This document shows positions 52,034-62,686 of a DNA stretch of 64,000 nt, piece by piece. The position numbers and the translations under genes are program-made. The first letter of the stretch is position 1. Each line of letters begins with the position of its first letter. A model generated the notes under the pieces. That model was not told the DNA's origin. It worked only from the letters and a program-made list of their open reading frames with translations, and did no database searches. This DNA is from Doryteuthis pealeii (Eukaryota; Mollusca; Cephalopoda; Myopsida; Loliginidae): assembly GCA_023376005.1 (NCBI GenBank), contig CM042163.1:5358995-5422994 (forward strand), given 5' to 3'.

Positions 52034-53610
52034 GACGCTTCAAACGACAAATAGGAGAGGTTGCACATAAAAAGACCTGGACATGGTTAAGAAGAGGAAA
52101 CCTCAAAAGAGAAACCGAATCACTAATAATTGCTGCAAAAAAAAAAAATACCTTAAGAACAAATTATATCAAAGCAAAAATTGATAAGACGCAACAAAAC
52201 AGTAAATGTAAACTGTGCAGTGACAGAGATGAGACTCTAAACTATGTATTAAGTGAATGTAGCAAACTAGCACAACGTGAATACAAAGCTATGCACGACT
52301 GAGTTGGGAAGGTGATCCAATGGGAATTATGCAAAAAAATTAAATTTTGACCATACAACAAAATGGTATATGCATAAATCAGAATCTGTTCTTGAGCACG
52401 AAACGCATAACATTCTCTAGACTTTGAAATAAAAAACGGATCACCTTTTCCAGCAAAGAAGACTAGACCTAATGTTAATGAACAAAAAAGAAAGAACTTG
52501 TCATCTGGTGGATTTTGCTGTTCCTGCAGATCATAGGTGAAGCTAAGGAAAATGAAAAAATGGACTAATACCCTGGACCTTGCCAGAGAACTGAAAAAGT
52601 TATGGAATATGAAAGTCAAAGTGATACCAATTGTAGTTGGTGCACTTGGAACGCGTCAGCTGGTGGATTTTGCGGTCCCAGCAGATCACAGGGTGAAGTT
52701 GAAGGAAAATGAAAAGATGGATAAATACCTGGACCACAAAAAGCTGTGGAACATGAGAGTGAAAGTGATACCAATTGTAATTGGTGCACTTGGAACGGTC
52801 CCAATAAACTTGGAAAAACGACTGGAGGATATGGAAATCAGAGGAAGAATTGAGACCATTCAGACTACTGCACTGCTGCAATCGGCTAGAATACTCAGAA
52901 GAGTCCTGAAGACCTGAGGTTTGGTTTGGTTTGGTTTTACGGCATATCAACCTTAGTGGGTCATTTAATGCCGACAAAGTTTTGAAATAAATCAATTCTT
53001 AATGGATAATACAATTTTTTTATAAATACATTTTTCTATTTAACCCATAGATGGGACCCTAACAGGTACTACCACTCCGGGCCAGAGTGGACCAGGGAGC
53101 AATGGTGATGAAAGGGTGCTCCACATTCTCCAAACCTCCAAAACTGGAACCTCACCATTAGATAGAGTTTAACGTCATTCCCAGGACATGTAGACCCTCA
53201 GTCACCGCCTTCTAGCACCCATATGATAAAAAGGGGTTGGGACTTGCCATAAGGGCAATAGGGCTGGGAAAATCATATAGGTGCTAGGGCTTGACATGAC
53301 CAGCCGAGTGATCAGAGGGGGCCTCTCCGACCGCCCGTCTAGCCCAAGATAGGGCAAAAGTGGAGTATTGCAAGTCATGAACTGCTCATCCACCTGGGCT
53401 CTATCCTTAAGCATCACGGGTCGCCACCAACGGCCAACAGGTGACCCCATTGGAGTCTTACTCCTCTGCAGAGGTGCAGTCGGTACATTCTAATGCCCCA
53501 GCCGACAGGGCGGTGGAAACCCGAGGAGACATGTTGTCACTAAGGCTCCAACGAATGACCATCAGCTGGTGTGAAAAACTCACAGGAGTGAACATAATAA
53601 TTTTCTTCCT
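52034..53610 (+). mobile_element. LINE-a copy 2, split by repeat A and with an internal duplication
   Basis: Reads TWTWLRRGNLKRETESLIIA, CKLCSDRDETLNYVLSECSK, LAQREYKAMHD, GKVIQWELCKK, a frame break, then LVDFAVPADHRVKLKENEKM, VKVIPIVIGALGTVPINLEK and TIQTTALLQSARILRRVLKT. The final block ETRGDMLSLRLQR appears only at 53517-53560, after the repeat A insertion. About 150 bases (LVDFAVPAD... to ...GALGT) are tandemly duplicated at 52505-52655 and 52657-52795. The knuckle and the PD..V-type endonuclease tail place it with LINE-a. Confidence 0.9.
52917..53515 (-). mobile_element. repeat A, full length, inserted in LINE-a
   Basis: The inserted unit is about 600 bases. On the minus strand it runs from CCGCCCTGTCGGCTGGGGCA to GGTTGATATGCCGTAAAACC plus AAACC tail units. 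GAAGACCTGAG (52908-52918) and GAAACCCGAG (53516-53525) are the diverged target duplication. Removing it restores the LINE reading ...RRVL(K)ET-GD-LSL. The short tandem tail and long duplication show retroposition, so repeat A is a SINE-like or LINE-3'-derived retroposon. No tRNA head is seen. Confidence 0.85.
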
Positions 53611-54540
53611 TTTGTTATCGAATCACTATTACGACTTCCAACCCCTTTTCACCTAAAATGAATAACTCGCTCCTAAGCTAAAAGCCAGCAAAACAATGGC
53701 GGCAATTATAAAAGAATAGAGAATCTAATTCACTTCTACAAGAAGTGAAAAAATGGCCGACTTTGACAAAAAAGGGCGCGAAAATCATTATTTAGAGAAA
53801 TTGAAGCTTTTATGTCCATCATATCGATTACATTTCAAACGTTTACTTCAATGAGAATCATTTAAAAATGCTTTTTAGAAAACTGCGAATGTTCCGTTCT
53901 TTTGCAAACTGACATATTTATACATGACGAATGAAAAGAAAATGTAAATAATAGGCGCTTTCAAACAGGAATTAATAATGTTTTTTTTATCCTTCACTTG
54001 GCAAACAGCTCGTGTTTCTGTGGAGGTTTTATCGACTAAAAACCCAAATTACAACGTTGCTTCGTTAAAAAAGCGCTCTTTAGTTTCTGTGCTTCTTTCG
54101 GATTGGCTGGCAATCTTTCAGAAAAACATATTTTTAATCTGCACACGAAAAACTGCAGCAGTCAATCAGGTTTTGATAATGTTGTCAAACGCTTGTTTGT
54201 GTAAGGCCAACAGCGGAAAAAGAAAGAAAAAAAGAGAAAAAATGGCGACGCATTGTAGGGCGTGCCGAAAGCGCGCCTCCGCCCCCCCCTCGCTCAAGAA
54301 CTGAAATTTGAGTTCATGTGTTGCAGTAATCACAAATCCACAGTAGTTAAGGATGTGGGGGGGGAGAGGAAAGTTGTGATACATACATGTTTGGGTGGTC
54401 TCAGTACACCGTTTTGAATGTACATGATTTTCATAGAAACGGTAATTGCTTCCCAGAATGAAATGAAAACCAAAATAAACAGGAATCAGATTTTAAAAAA
54501 AAGGTAAAGAGGAGAAAATAAGAGTCAGACTGAAAGTGTT
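53611..54540. other. possible promoter-like GC patch, no gene proven
   Basis: 54095-54300 has GATTGGCTGG, TCAATCAGG (CCAAT-type words in both directions), AAAATGGCGACGCATTG and a GC-rich stretch ending in a C-run, against AT-rich flanks. AAACAATGGCGGCAATTATA is at 53692. Such words are typical of animal housekeeping promoters, but no exon is attached. The 108-codon frame 53978-54304 has no family signature. Confidence 0.25.
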
Positions 54541-54568
54541 TCGCACTGAGGGGACAAATATTCTAATG

Positions 54569-54799
54569 AGGAGGGGGGGCTATTTTGGGGGAATGATAGG
54601 AATTACACTGGGGACATATATTCTCATTGGGGTATATCATTACCAAATCAGAGATTTCGTTAGGTCTATGGCAACTGAATTACAGAACTGGTTACGTATC
54701 AAGTTAAATGGTAGTTGCAAAAAGATGGTAATCGAATCATTTCTTATCAGGGCATATTTTGTTGTTGTTTGGGTTTTTGTTATCTCTTGTGTTCTTTGA
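54569..54799 (+). CDS. unrecognised small membrane-protein ORF (doubtful)
   Basis: 77 codons from the first ATG. It begins MRRGGYFGGMIGITLGTYIL, a glycine-rich hydrophobic segment of about 22 residues. A basic, amphipathic stretch follows (QIRDFVRSMATELQNWLRIK), then a second hydrophobic end. The layout (short N-terminus, one membrane span, charged tail) is like small mitochondrial inner-membrane proteins. It overlaps a ~60-base imperfect direct duplication (CTGAGGGGACAAATATTCT / CTGGGGACATATATTCTC), and its end runs up to repeat A. It could be chance. Confidence 0.15.
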   Translation, partial: RRGGYFGGMIGITLGTYILIGVYHYQIRDFVRSMATELQNWLRIKLNGSCKKMVIESFLIRAYFVVVWVFVISCVL

Positions 54800-54835
54800 T
54801 CCTCTTCAGTTTTCTTTCGAATGCCAGATCCTTCC

Positions 54836-55420
54836 CCCGCCCTGTCAGCTGGAGTGTTAGAATACACCAACTGCATCTTTGCAGAGGGGTAAGACTCCCC
54901 CCAATGGAGCCATCTGTTGGCCGTGGGTGGCAACCCATGATGCTTAAGGATGGAACCCAGGTGGCTGGGGTTAATGTTAGGGTTATGTTGACATGCAAAC
55001 TCCACTTTGGCAAGACGGGTGGTCGGAGAGGCCCCTCCAATCAATCGACTAGTCATGTCAAGCCCTAGTACCTATATGATAGCTCTCAACACTATTGCCC
55101 TTATGACAAGCCCCAATCCTTTTTATCATATGGGTGCTGAGGGTCTTCATGTCTTGGGAATGACGTTAAACTCTATCTGATAGTGAGGTTCCAGTTCTTG
55201 AGGTTTGGAAAATGTGGAGCACCCTTTCATCACCATTGCTCCCTCGTTCACTCTGACCAGGAGTGGTAATACCTGTTAGGGTCCCATTTATGGGTTAAAT
55301 AGAAAAATGTGTTTATTAAAAAATTGAGTATCCATTTAAGAATGAATTTATTTCAAAACTTTTGTCGGCATTAAATGACCCACTGAGGTTGATATGCCGT
55401 AAAACAAATCAACCAAGTCT
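54836..55420 (+). mobile_element. repeat A, full length, plus strand
   Basis: CCGCCCTGTCAGCTGGAGTG start, GGTCATGTCAAGCCC-type middle (AGTCATGTCAAGCCCTAGTA) and GGTTGATATGCCGTAAAACA end. It faces the copy at 52917-53515, so the two form a ~590-base inverted pair 1.3 kb apart. Confidence 0.85.
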
Positions 55421-55785
55421 GATCGTTTCCCAAGGCACTATTAGAGCCTGGTTATTCGTCTCAGAGCGATGAGATAACTCATCAGGCGGCTGCGTTACCT
55501 CTTCTACCCCCAATTGTCTCTACATTTTAATCTGTGACCATTTTTAGGAATTGATTTTATCTGTCTAAATGACATAATCAACAGATGGCGCCTAATTATA
55601 ATTTGTTATAAATGTTCGATCGATAAAAAATTAAAAATTAAAAAGAATATCAATGACAAAACGACTGACCCATTTAACAAAACAATAGAATTTGTCAACG
55701 CAATGTGACATTTCAATCTATTTTGAATATTCATTTTCATAAACAACGATAATTACTCTCTGCACTCTTTTTTTGGTGAAATGTG

Positions 55786-55816
<31 letters not shown>

Positions 55817-55937
55817 TGTGTGTGTGTAAAAAAAAAACACAAATCCTTAAAATAATATCAACCTCTCTGTTTGCTTATCTTGCTTTTTTTTTTTTAAAAT
55901 CTTTTTTTTTAATAGATCACTAATTAGGATTGAGCCT
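55421..55937. other. no gene seen; (GT)n
   Basis: (GT)n at 55783-55826 with one GG break, then poly-A and poly-T tracts. Confidence 0.5.
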
Positions 55938-56330
55938 ATTCTAGTAGTGGCTGAACTTGCAAATCGGTAGGAAATTAAAACCTATTACAGAGTGACCCAG
56001 AAAAAACAGAACCCAAGTTTTATTATTTCCCATTAAACTAACCCTAAACCTCAACTCTACCCCCCAATCCCCCTAGTTAAATTAAGGTTTTATTACAAAA
56101 TTTGTGGATTTCTTTTTCTGGGGTCACCCTTTGACAGAGTGACTAGAAAAATAGAATCCAAATTATTTATTTCCATTAACTAACCCTAAATCCCAACCCC
56201 AACCCCAAACCTAAACCCTAAATTCCCCAGTTAAAATTAACGTTTATTACAAAATTTGTGGGTTCTGTTTTTCTGCGTAGGTCACATAATTTTCCGACCG
56301 ATTTGCAAGTTTAGCCCTAGTAGTGACCAT
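55938..56330. mobile_element. terminal-inverted-repeat element with two internal direct units
   Basis: CTAGTAGTGGCTGAACTTGC plus AAATCGGTAGGAAA (from 55941) is inverted at 56290-56325. Between, a ~150-base unit (AGAGTGAC..AGAAAAA.AGAA ... AACTAACCCTAAA ... ACAAAATTTGTGG.TT) occurs twice, at about 55988-56125 and 56138-56280. The units are rich in CCCTAA-like words. No ORF. TIR-bounded non-autonomous DNA transposon is my best guess. Confidence 0.7.
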
Positions 56331-56548
56331 CCCAAGCGGAATTTAACAGGTTTGAATTCAGAGTTTTTCTTTCCCTAGACTGGTTGCCTAACCAAGGTTA
56401 AAGAACCAGCCTGAGGGCAGACAGTAGTCGGATTCATACCCCAAGGGTATTAGCGCTATGTGAACTGGCTTCATCCAGGATTTGAACTCGGGTCGACGAG
56501 TCCATTCTCCAATGACTCTAACCATTACACCACGGCATCCAACAATCT
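56328..56548 (-). mobile_element. SINE-2 copy
   Basis: GGTTTGAATTCAGAGTTTTT, CCTAGACTGGTTGCCTAACC, GGGTATTAGCGCTATGTGAA, GGATTTGAACTCGGGTCGAC (B box inverted) and TAACCATTACACCACG (A box inverted). Full head, shortened body. Confidence 0.9.
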
Positions 56549-57118
56549 ATCTATTCTATATCTCAAATCTATATTTATTTTATTTTTATTTATCTACATA
56601 TTAATTTATTTTCATGGAAACAACACAATGATGTTGCGTGCTGTTTTGAAAAAATCTGAAGGCAGCATCCCTACAAATTAGCAGTATGTATCGGTCACAT
56701 ACCTCCATTTCACGCAAAATATTCAAGTGAGACGATCAGACAGTGGGCACTTCAGGGGGAGGGTAAGCAAAAAACTCTAAGCGATATGAACTCTTAACAC
56801 ATATCCAAACCCAGGTTGGCCGATCAGGAAAAAAATCTTACATTCCTCATTATCTGTGCAGATATATGGTTATTTTGATATTAATTGTCCGAAGAAAGGT
56901 TTTTCTATGTCGGCATCTTCAGTTTATAGGTTAAATGTTTCCTCTCTCCGATCTTTCGAGTTCATTGAGTGCGGCATCAGGGTCATTTGGCATTTTCTTC
57001 AAATTCATATTTAATTCTATCATCAAAATATTAGAGAAGTTCTTCATATCTCATCTTATTGCGTATACAGTTGTTTAAAAATCTTCAGGTTTCTCATATG
57101 AGCGTTGTGTAAATTACT
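56549..57118. other. no gene seen
   Basis: Unassigned AT-rich sequence; several TATC words foreshadow the next array. Confidence 0.4.
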
Positions 57119-57616
57119 TATCTATCTATATCTATCTATCGTATCTATCTTCTATCTCAGTCTGTTCCTACTTTTTACTCTATCTATCTATCTATCCTTC
57201 TATCTATCTATCTATCCTCAGTCTGTTCCTACTTTCTATCTATCTATCTATTCTATCTATCATTCTATCTAGCTCAGTCTGTTCATACTTTCATATTCTA
57301 TCTATCTATCTATCATCTATCTACTGCTATCCTACTATCTATTCAGTCGTTCATAACTTTTCTATCTCTCTATCTAATCATCTATCTATCTATCTTCTAT
57401 CTATCTATCTATCTCCCGTAGTCGATTTCATACTTTCTATCTCATCTATCTATCTATCGTAATCTCAGTTGTTTCATACTTTCATCTATCTATCCATCTA
57501 TTCTATCTATCCTATCTTCTCATCTGTATCATATCTAATCTTATTCTATCTAATCTAGTTCATTCTATCTATCTACCTATCCTCATATCTATCTATCTAA
57601 CTCATTTCTGTCATAC

Positions 57617-57666
<50 letters not shown>

Positions 57667-57904
57667 CAGTCATACTATATCTATCTATCTATATATCTAT
57701 CCTATCTACCTACCTATCTATCTATCCATCTCATTCTGTTACTTTCTATCTATCTATCTATCTATTTCAGTCTGTTCATACCTTATCTATCTATCTAAAT
57801 ATCTATCCATCTATCTATCTACCTATCTTTATTCATATCTATCTATCTCATTCTGCTCATTACTTTTCTATCTATCTATCTATCTATCTATCATCTATCT
57901 ATCT

Positions 57905-57942
<38 letters not shown>

Positions 57943-57945
57943 TAT
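57119..57945. repeat. (TATC)n satellite with a periodic CAGTCTGTTCATACTTT spacer
   Basis: TATC units are broken about every 55-65 bases by variants of CAGTCTGTTCATACTTTC (about twelve, from 57155 to 57865). So the true unit is a higher-order repeat. It ends in (TA)n at 57905-57945. Many single-base insertions and deletions differ from unit to unit, which may be real decay or residual long-read error. Confidence 0.9.
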
Positions 57946-58126
57946 TTGCGTGTGTGTGTCGGCCATACCTTACCTATCTACTCATCGGTGAAGTCACATT
58001 GAAACCACTGTTTTCGCTAGATCACCGAAGCTAAGCAAGCGCCGAGCCTGTTAAAAACAACAGCAGGTTCCAAATGCTCGATTTGGGATTAAATGACCCG
58101 AAAAGGGTTGATATGCCGCAACTTAA
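57946..58126. other. repeat A 3' tip and unassigned sequence
   Basis: GGATTAAATGACCCGAAAAG plus GGTTGATATGCCGCAACTT (58086-58125) is the 3' tip of repeat A, plus strand. ATCACCGAAGCTAAGCAAGC near 58020 resembles 5S rRNA internal sequence, too short to call. Confidence 0.4.
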
Positions 58127-58400
58127 CTTCCCAACAGGTTAGGATGTGACACAAGGTTTTTTTATTTAGAAGTCGGGAAAGTTTTAAAATAGGAAGCCCG
58201 CGCACACAGACCGAAGCTCATACGATGGCCATTAAAATACGTGAAATCCCATCGGCATTCCCCTTTTGGCACCAGGCAATAAAACCCAGCCCCGTCCCTT
58301 TAAATAAAAGGGGCAGGATTGCCTGAAGAGACAGGACCCTGGATCACGCGGTTAATTTCCTCAGCGGCGCCGGGTCGGCTTGATTCTCACTCGACCTGGA
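58127..58400. mobile_element. repeat D, copy 4
   Basis: TTAGGATGTGACACAAGG, GACCGAAGCTCATACGATGG, AATCCCATCGGCATTCCCC and CCAGCCCCGTCCCTTTAAAT. More diverged than copies 2 and 3. Confidence 0.7.
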
Positions 58401-59099
58401 CACAGTGCAGCAATGGACCACTGACTGGCAACTCAAGCTGGCTGTTAGACAAATGTACCACCATGCATTTTAGGAGGGAAACCCATCATACACATACCCC
58501 CAACCCACCCACAACACTAATATCAAGGAATCTTCTTGTGAACGTGATCTGGGTGTTATTTGTCAGTAGTGATTTACGTTGACGAAGCACATCTGTAAAA
58601 TGGTCATGAAGGCAAGGGTGTCATGCGTCGCTCAGCAAGACCTTTGTCAGTCGCTCGCGGCAATCTATTTAAAGCTGTATAAATTATTGGTATTAAATAG
58701 AAATACTTGGAAATACTTGTGCATATATTTGTATCAGATACGAATAATTCCTATCATATAATCGAGTGCAAAAAACAACCCCCAAAAAAAAAACCCCTAA
58801 AGAAACAACTGCAAAAAAATAATATTAAACCTAATCCTATCCTATTCGATTCACTAATCTCCAGGTATGAAATAATCACAGACCGGGTTGACATGCCGTT
58901 AAGATCAATCCATCAATCGACCTATCTTATGAGTTAACGGAATTCAACAAACACTCGAGGAAAACTGATAAATGTATCGGCAAAACATTGTAATCAAAAC
59001 CAAAGATGATGATAAGAGTTTTAATGATTTTGATGGAATGATGAGATCTCGGAATTTTCAAATTAATTTACAGAAAATTTTGTTACAGTAAAAAATGCT
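58401..59099. other. no gene seen
   Basis: 58880-58920 resembles the repeat A 3' tip (GGGTTGACATGCCGTTAAG). Otherwise unassigned. Confidence 0.4.
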
Positions 59100-59215
59100 C
59101 ATAAAAAATAAATAAATAAAGTAAAAATAAAAATAATAAAAATAAATTAAATAATAAGTAAAAATAAAAAAAAATATAAATAAATAAGTAAATAAAAAAA
59201 AAAAAAAAAAAAAAC
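59100..59215. repeat. A-rich (AAAT)n tract
   Basis: Mixed AAAT/AAAAT units ending in a long A run. Confidence 0.9.
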
Positions 59216-59348
59216 ATTTGAAAAGTCCGAAAATCTTAACATCGAAAAAAGGTGAAATGCCATTTTATACAAACCAAAATTTCACTAACATAATCTGAAC
59301 AACAGATCTGACCATCATGTTAAAACACAAACATACACATTCGGACAC

Positions 59349-59373
59349 ACATACACACACACATATATTATAT

Positions 59374-59412
<39 letters not shown>

Positions 59413-59457
59413 CTGTGTGTGTCTGTGTGTGTAATAAATATATGCATATTGTATTTC

Positions 59458-59541
<84 letters not shown>
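59349..59541. repeat. (AC)/(TA)/(GT)/(GA) compound microsatellite
   Basis: AC and TA to about 59375, GT runs at 59383-59434 and 59458-59470, GA at 59471-59537. Confidence 0.95.
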
Positions 59542-59543
<2 letters not shown>

Positions 59544-60055
59544 GGAGGGCAAATCAATCCAAAACAGGGAATAAGAATTTGTAATTAACGCTGGTCACTT
59601 TTTTTTCTCCACTGCACATTATGCTTTCTTTTTTTTGGTTATCGATCTTTTTTGTTTGGATCGATTTCTTTGCCATGCATTCTATTTAATTGACGCCATT
59701 GGTCGACATTGACGGACGCCCCGCCACTTCATTCAGTCAAATCCAAACACACAAAGTCCGGTTGGTTGCCTTACTCATATTCGACATTTACACAGAAAAC
59801 ATTTACACAGAAACATTTACACAGCATATTAAACATGAATTTACAGACATTTCAATCATTAAAATTTGTCTCTTTTAGAAACATTTTTTGTGGAGCCGAA
59901 TTTTGGTTCAACAGGAATCGCACGATTCCGAAAATGATTTCTTTATTGAAATCCTTGTTAAATTTGAAATCATTTGAGAATATTCTCAGTTCGATTCGAT
60001 CTTTGAAATCCTTTGGATTTGATTCGATTAAAAACGAAATCTGAATTTCAAAGAT
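59542..60055. other. no gene seen
   Basis: ACATTTACACAGAAA is repeated three times at 59785-59825. The 111-codon frame 59709-60044 has repeated phrases from this and a Leu/Lys/Phe-rich tail; not convincing. Confidence 0.4.
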
Positions 60056-60190
60056 GATTTGGTTTGGTTTATTTGTTTAATGGCATATCAACTTTCGTGG
60101 GTTATTTAATGCCAAAACCATCTTTGTATAAGAACAGTAGTGGTACTATTTAACCCATAGCTACGTCGACGGGGGTTTGTACCTTTCCCA
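60056..60190 (-). mobile_element. repeat A 3' end joined to a SINE-2-like word
   Basis: TTTGGTTTGGTTTATTTG (tail units), GGCATATCAACTTTCGTGGG, TTATTTAATGCC; then ACTATTTAACCCATAGCTAC and GTACCTTTCCCA, which occur in both SINE-2 and repeat A contexts. Confidence 0.7.
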
Positions 60191-60462
60191 GTGGAAATTG
60201 AACGTAATTACGACTGTAACAATCAAAACGAAGACATTGATATGATTATCTATTTGTATGAATTATGGAGGCCGGCCTCTCTTTAGCCTTATTAAGGAAA
60301 CTTGATTAAAAGGAGGAAAGAATGAATTTATAATGAATGTTGTTTGGACTATATGTAGCACACTGGTGCACTGTTCTTCCATTATCAGCGCACCCGAAAA
60401 GTGTACTTGGCTTTACAGAAACCCCAACCCCCTATAAACCCCAACCCTACCCCAACCCTAAC
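60191..60462. other. no gene seen
   Basis: Unassigned. Confidence 0.4.
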
Positions 60463-60713
60463 TCCTATCTCGGACCATATGAGCTTTAGGCACCCATTTT
60501 GCGATCTCGATTCTTGGAGACATTTTTTCAAGTTACACCGTAAAAATCCGGTTAATTGTTAACAGACGATTTTTAGAGTTTAAAAAAATTATAACCCTAA
60601 CCCCTAACCCTAACCCTAACAAACAACCGGATTTTGACGGTGTAAATGAGAAAAGTGTCCTTGTGAGTCGAGATCGCAGAAGGGGTGCCTAAAGGTCATA
60701 TGGTCCCGCATCT
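60463..60713. mobile_element. foldback element with telomere-like centre
   Basis: Left arm 60463-60560 and right arm 60621-60713 are inverted: GGACCATATGAGCTTTAGGC, ATTTTGCGATCTCGA, TTACACCGTAAAAATCCGG. The centre, 60594-60620, is CCCTAAC(CC)CTAACCCTAACCC-like, four units of the animal telomere repeat. CCCTAA words also flank the arms (60435-60470 and 60715-60730). Confidence 0.75.
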
Positions 60714-61035
60714 CTAACACTAACCCTAACCAAAAAGTGTACATGGCTCTACACAAACCTTCACCACTATAAATAAACCTTCACCACTATAAACAAATCG
60801 ATTGTCATCAATGCCGATTGGTGAACATTATAATCTATTATAATTTATTATAATGAACAAGCAAGAATATGCACCTTCCGGGCATAAGTATTTAAGTTTG
60901 AATGTTATAAAATATATTAACTTAGAAAGACAAACGAAATTAAATAAGAACTCATATAAAAAAGATTACACTTATTTCAGTTATATCTTAATTAGTTTCT
61001 ATATAAAATCATTCATAGGATTAATTTTAATACGT
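60714..61035. other. repeat F fragment, otherwise no gene
   Basis: CCTTCACCACTATAAA is duplicated at 60765 and 60785 (repeat F words). The rest is AT-rich. Confidence 0.4.
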
Positions 61036-61300
61036 TGAAGAATAAAACAATAATGTTAGAGATCAATAACACCAAGTAATTATTTATTAAACCCGGTTTT
61101 GTTAAAACCAATATGCAAATTAACCACACCATATATTATGTAAACCTTTATTTCATAATGATATATAAGACACATTGCAGGATTTTAAATACACTAATAA
61201 CATGGGCTGGTTTGAGGCAAATCTAACTTAGATTTTCATGGAGACATTGCTAATAAAAAAGATTAATTCGATTCTATGTATTAAGGATTCTGACGTTGAA
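61036..61300 (-). repeat. dispersed repeat B, minus copy
   Basis: Inverse of 41600-41860: ATCAATAACACCAAGTAATT, CCAATATGCAAATTAACC, TATATAAGACACATTGCAGG, GGTTTGAGGCAAATCTAA. Confidence 0.8.
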
Positions 61301-61361
61301 TAATTTACTGGATAATACTGATGTATTCATGGGTGGATGGATGGATGATTTATTTATACAG

Positions 61362-61742
61362 TGTGGGGATTATCTTCACATTTGCCTGGAAAAGTTATCT
61401 TCCCGCTGGGTTGCCGCTGGTTCTCTCAGGGGCTAGAGTATTTAAGCGGCTGATTTAAATGCTTCTCCCTCTTTTCTACCTCTCCTCGTAGGTACCCACA
61501 TGGGTTAGAGACATTGTCACTCCCTTCTCGTGGGGGCTTCGGCCCCCCTCACTAGTAAGTGATCTTTATGTACGGAGGCTCCAGTCCTTTTATGTATGTA
61601 TGTTTATGTACACTATTCTATTGTTTATATATCTTGTCATATTCCTGTGCTGTTATAAATATAAAATGCTTTGTCTCACAAACGTGTCGGAGTTTGTTAT
61701 GTTTCTACTAGTTACGACTTTGTTGTAACCTTGAACCTTACA
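61362..61742 (+). mobile_element. solo LTR with ACAG target duplication
   Basis: TGTGGGGATTATCTTCA start and CCTTGAACCTTACA end. ACAG lies at 61358-61361 and 61743-61746. GAGTATTTAAGCGGCTGA is TATA-like; TCGTGGGGGCTTCGGCCCCC follows, then AAATATAAAATGCTTTG and GTGTCGGAGTTTGTTAT. 381 bases versus 485 in the minus-strand copy, so internal deletions separate them. Confidence 0.85.
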
Positions 61743-61814
61743 ACAGTAACACATTTCTTCAAAGTCCGAGAAAAACATTGAATGTTGATAGCATTAAATC
61801 CCCGATTAAAACAA

Positions 61815-61975
61815 AAAGGTAACCTTATCATAATTGAGATTTCGTGTCTATCAGTCTGTAACTGAAACTACGTTACTGCTTACATCACAATACCCTAAGG
61901 AATTTTGTAAGATTATCAGTAATTTATATTCAGAATCATTAATACAGAGAATCGAATTAATCATATCGATAAGAT
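61815..61975 (+). repeat. dispersed repeat B, plus copy
   Basis: Matches 41515-41660 (CTGTAACTGAAACTACGTTA, CATCACAATACCCTAAGGAA). With 61036-61300 it forms an inverted pair around the LTR. Confidence 0.75.
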
Positions 61976-61989
61976 TTATGAATGCGTTC

Positions 61990-62110
61990 GTCGACTGGTG
62001 CAAACACGCTGGTGGCTGATGAGGCCTATGCAAGATAGGCAGGACCTGTCACAGTAATTGCAAAAGATCTGATAAGTTGTTGATTTCGCTAGAGTGTTTC
62101 GGTTTTTCCA
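61990..62110 (-). mobile_element. LINE-c finger tail, third copy
   Basis: Minus strand ends ICNYCDRSCLSCIGLISHQR plus VC, the C..C...C..IGL.SH...C tail of LINE-c. Upstream sequence does not match the other two copies. Confidence 0.75.
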
Positions 62111-62506
62111 TAGCTGCCACTTTTTCTTTATGTTAAATCTACTGCTACTTTCGGAAGGGTGTCTTTTTAACAGTGTCGTTATAATCTCTTTCACAGAACT
62201 CATTGGGGATCGTTGGATAATCTTTAAGAACCAATGCTTTTGTCTTCTGACAACTTAATTTTCTTGGAGTAATGGTGATAACAGGGTTTTCTTTTCGTCG
62301 GTAGGAAATGTTGATAGTACGCATCGTCTCGGTAGTTTCTCGTCCTTTGGTCAGTGTGCTATTGTACCCGCCTTTTAACGTATGCTGATACAATGCCTTA
62401 GAAGTGAGCTGGTTGTAGAGTTCTGTGATAAGTGGGCCGTGGTTTGGGCTTGGTAATGAGAGCTTGGTGTTTTTACGTCTCTCCTCCAGTGCTGCTATGC
62501 AATAAG
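62111..62506. other. unassigned; weakly similar to 14000-14330
   Basis: On the minus strand a frame reads TLTKGRETTETMRTINI and ENPVITITPRKL; 14150-14260 has a related NTPVITTSKNIT reading. It may be coding remains of the element that repeat G belongs to. No family recognised. Confidence 0.3.
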
Positions 62507-62686
62507 AAAGCCCTGTTTTGGGGCTAAGTGATGAATGAAGTTTAGGGACCGCTATTTACGCGACTACCCTCATTGAGTGCTCCGTGATAAGTAAAGTTTT
62601 TGGTATTGGCGCCAACATCGTATGTTGGCGATTCGCCCCCTAGTGACAGGGGGAGATAATTAACTAAGGAATTTCCAATAACACCG
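62507..62686 (-). repeat. dispersed repeat G, copy 2
   Basis: Reverse complement of 13810-13984 with about 10 percent differences, including the CCAACATCGTATGTTGG hairpin. Confidence 0.75.

Noticed and set aside
58018..58060. 5S rRNA-like words (GATCACCGAAGC..AAGC)
   Set aside because: Too short and broken to call a 5S gene or 5S-derived SINE.
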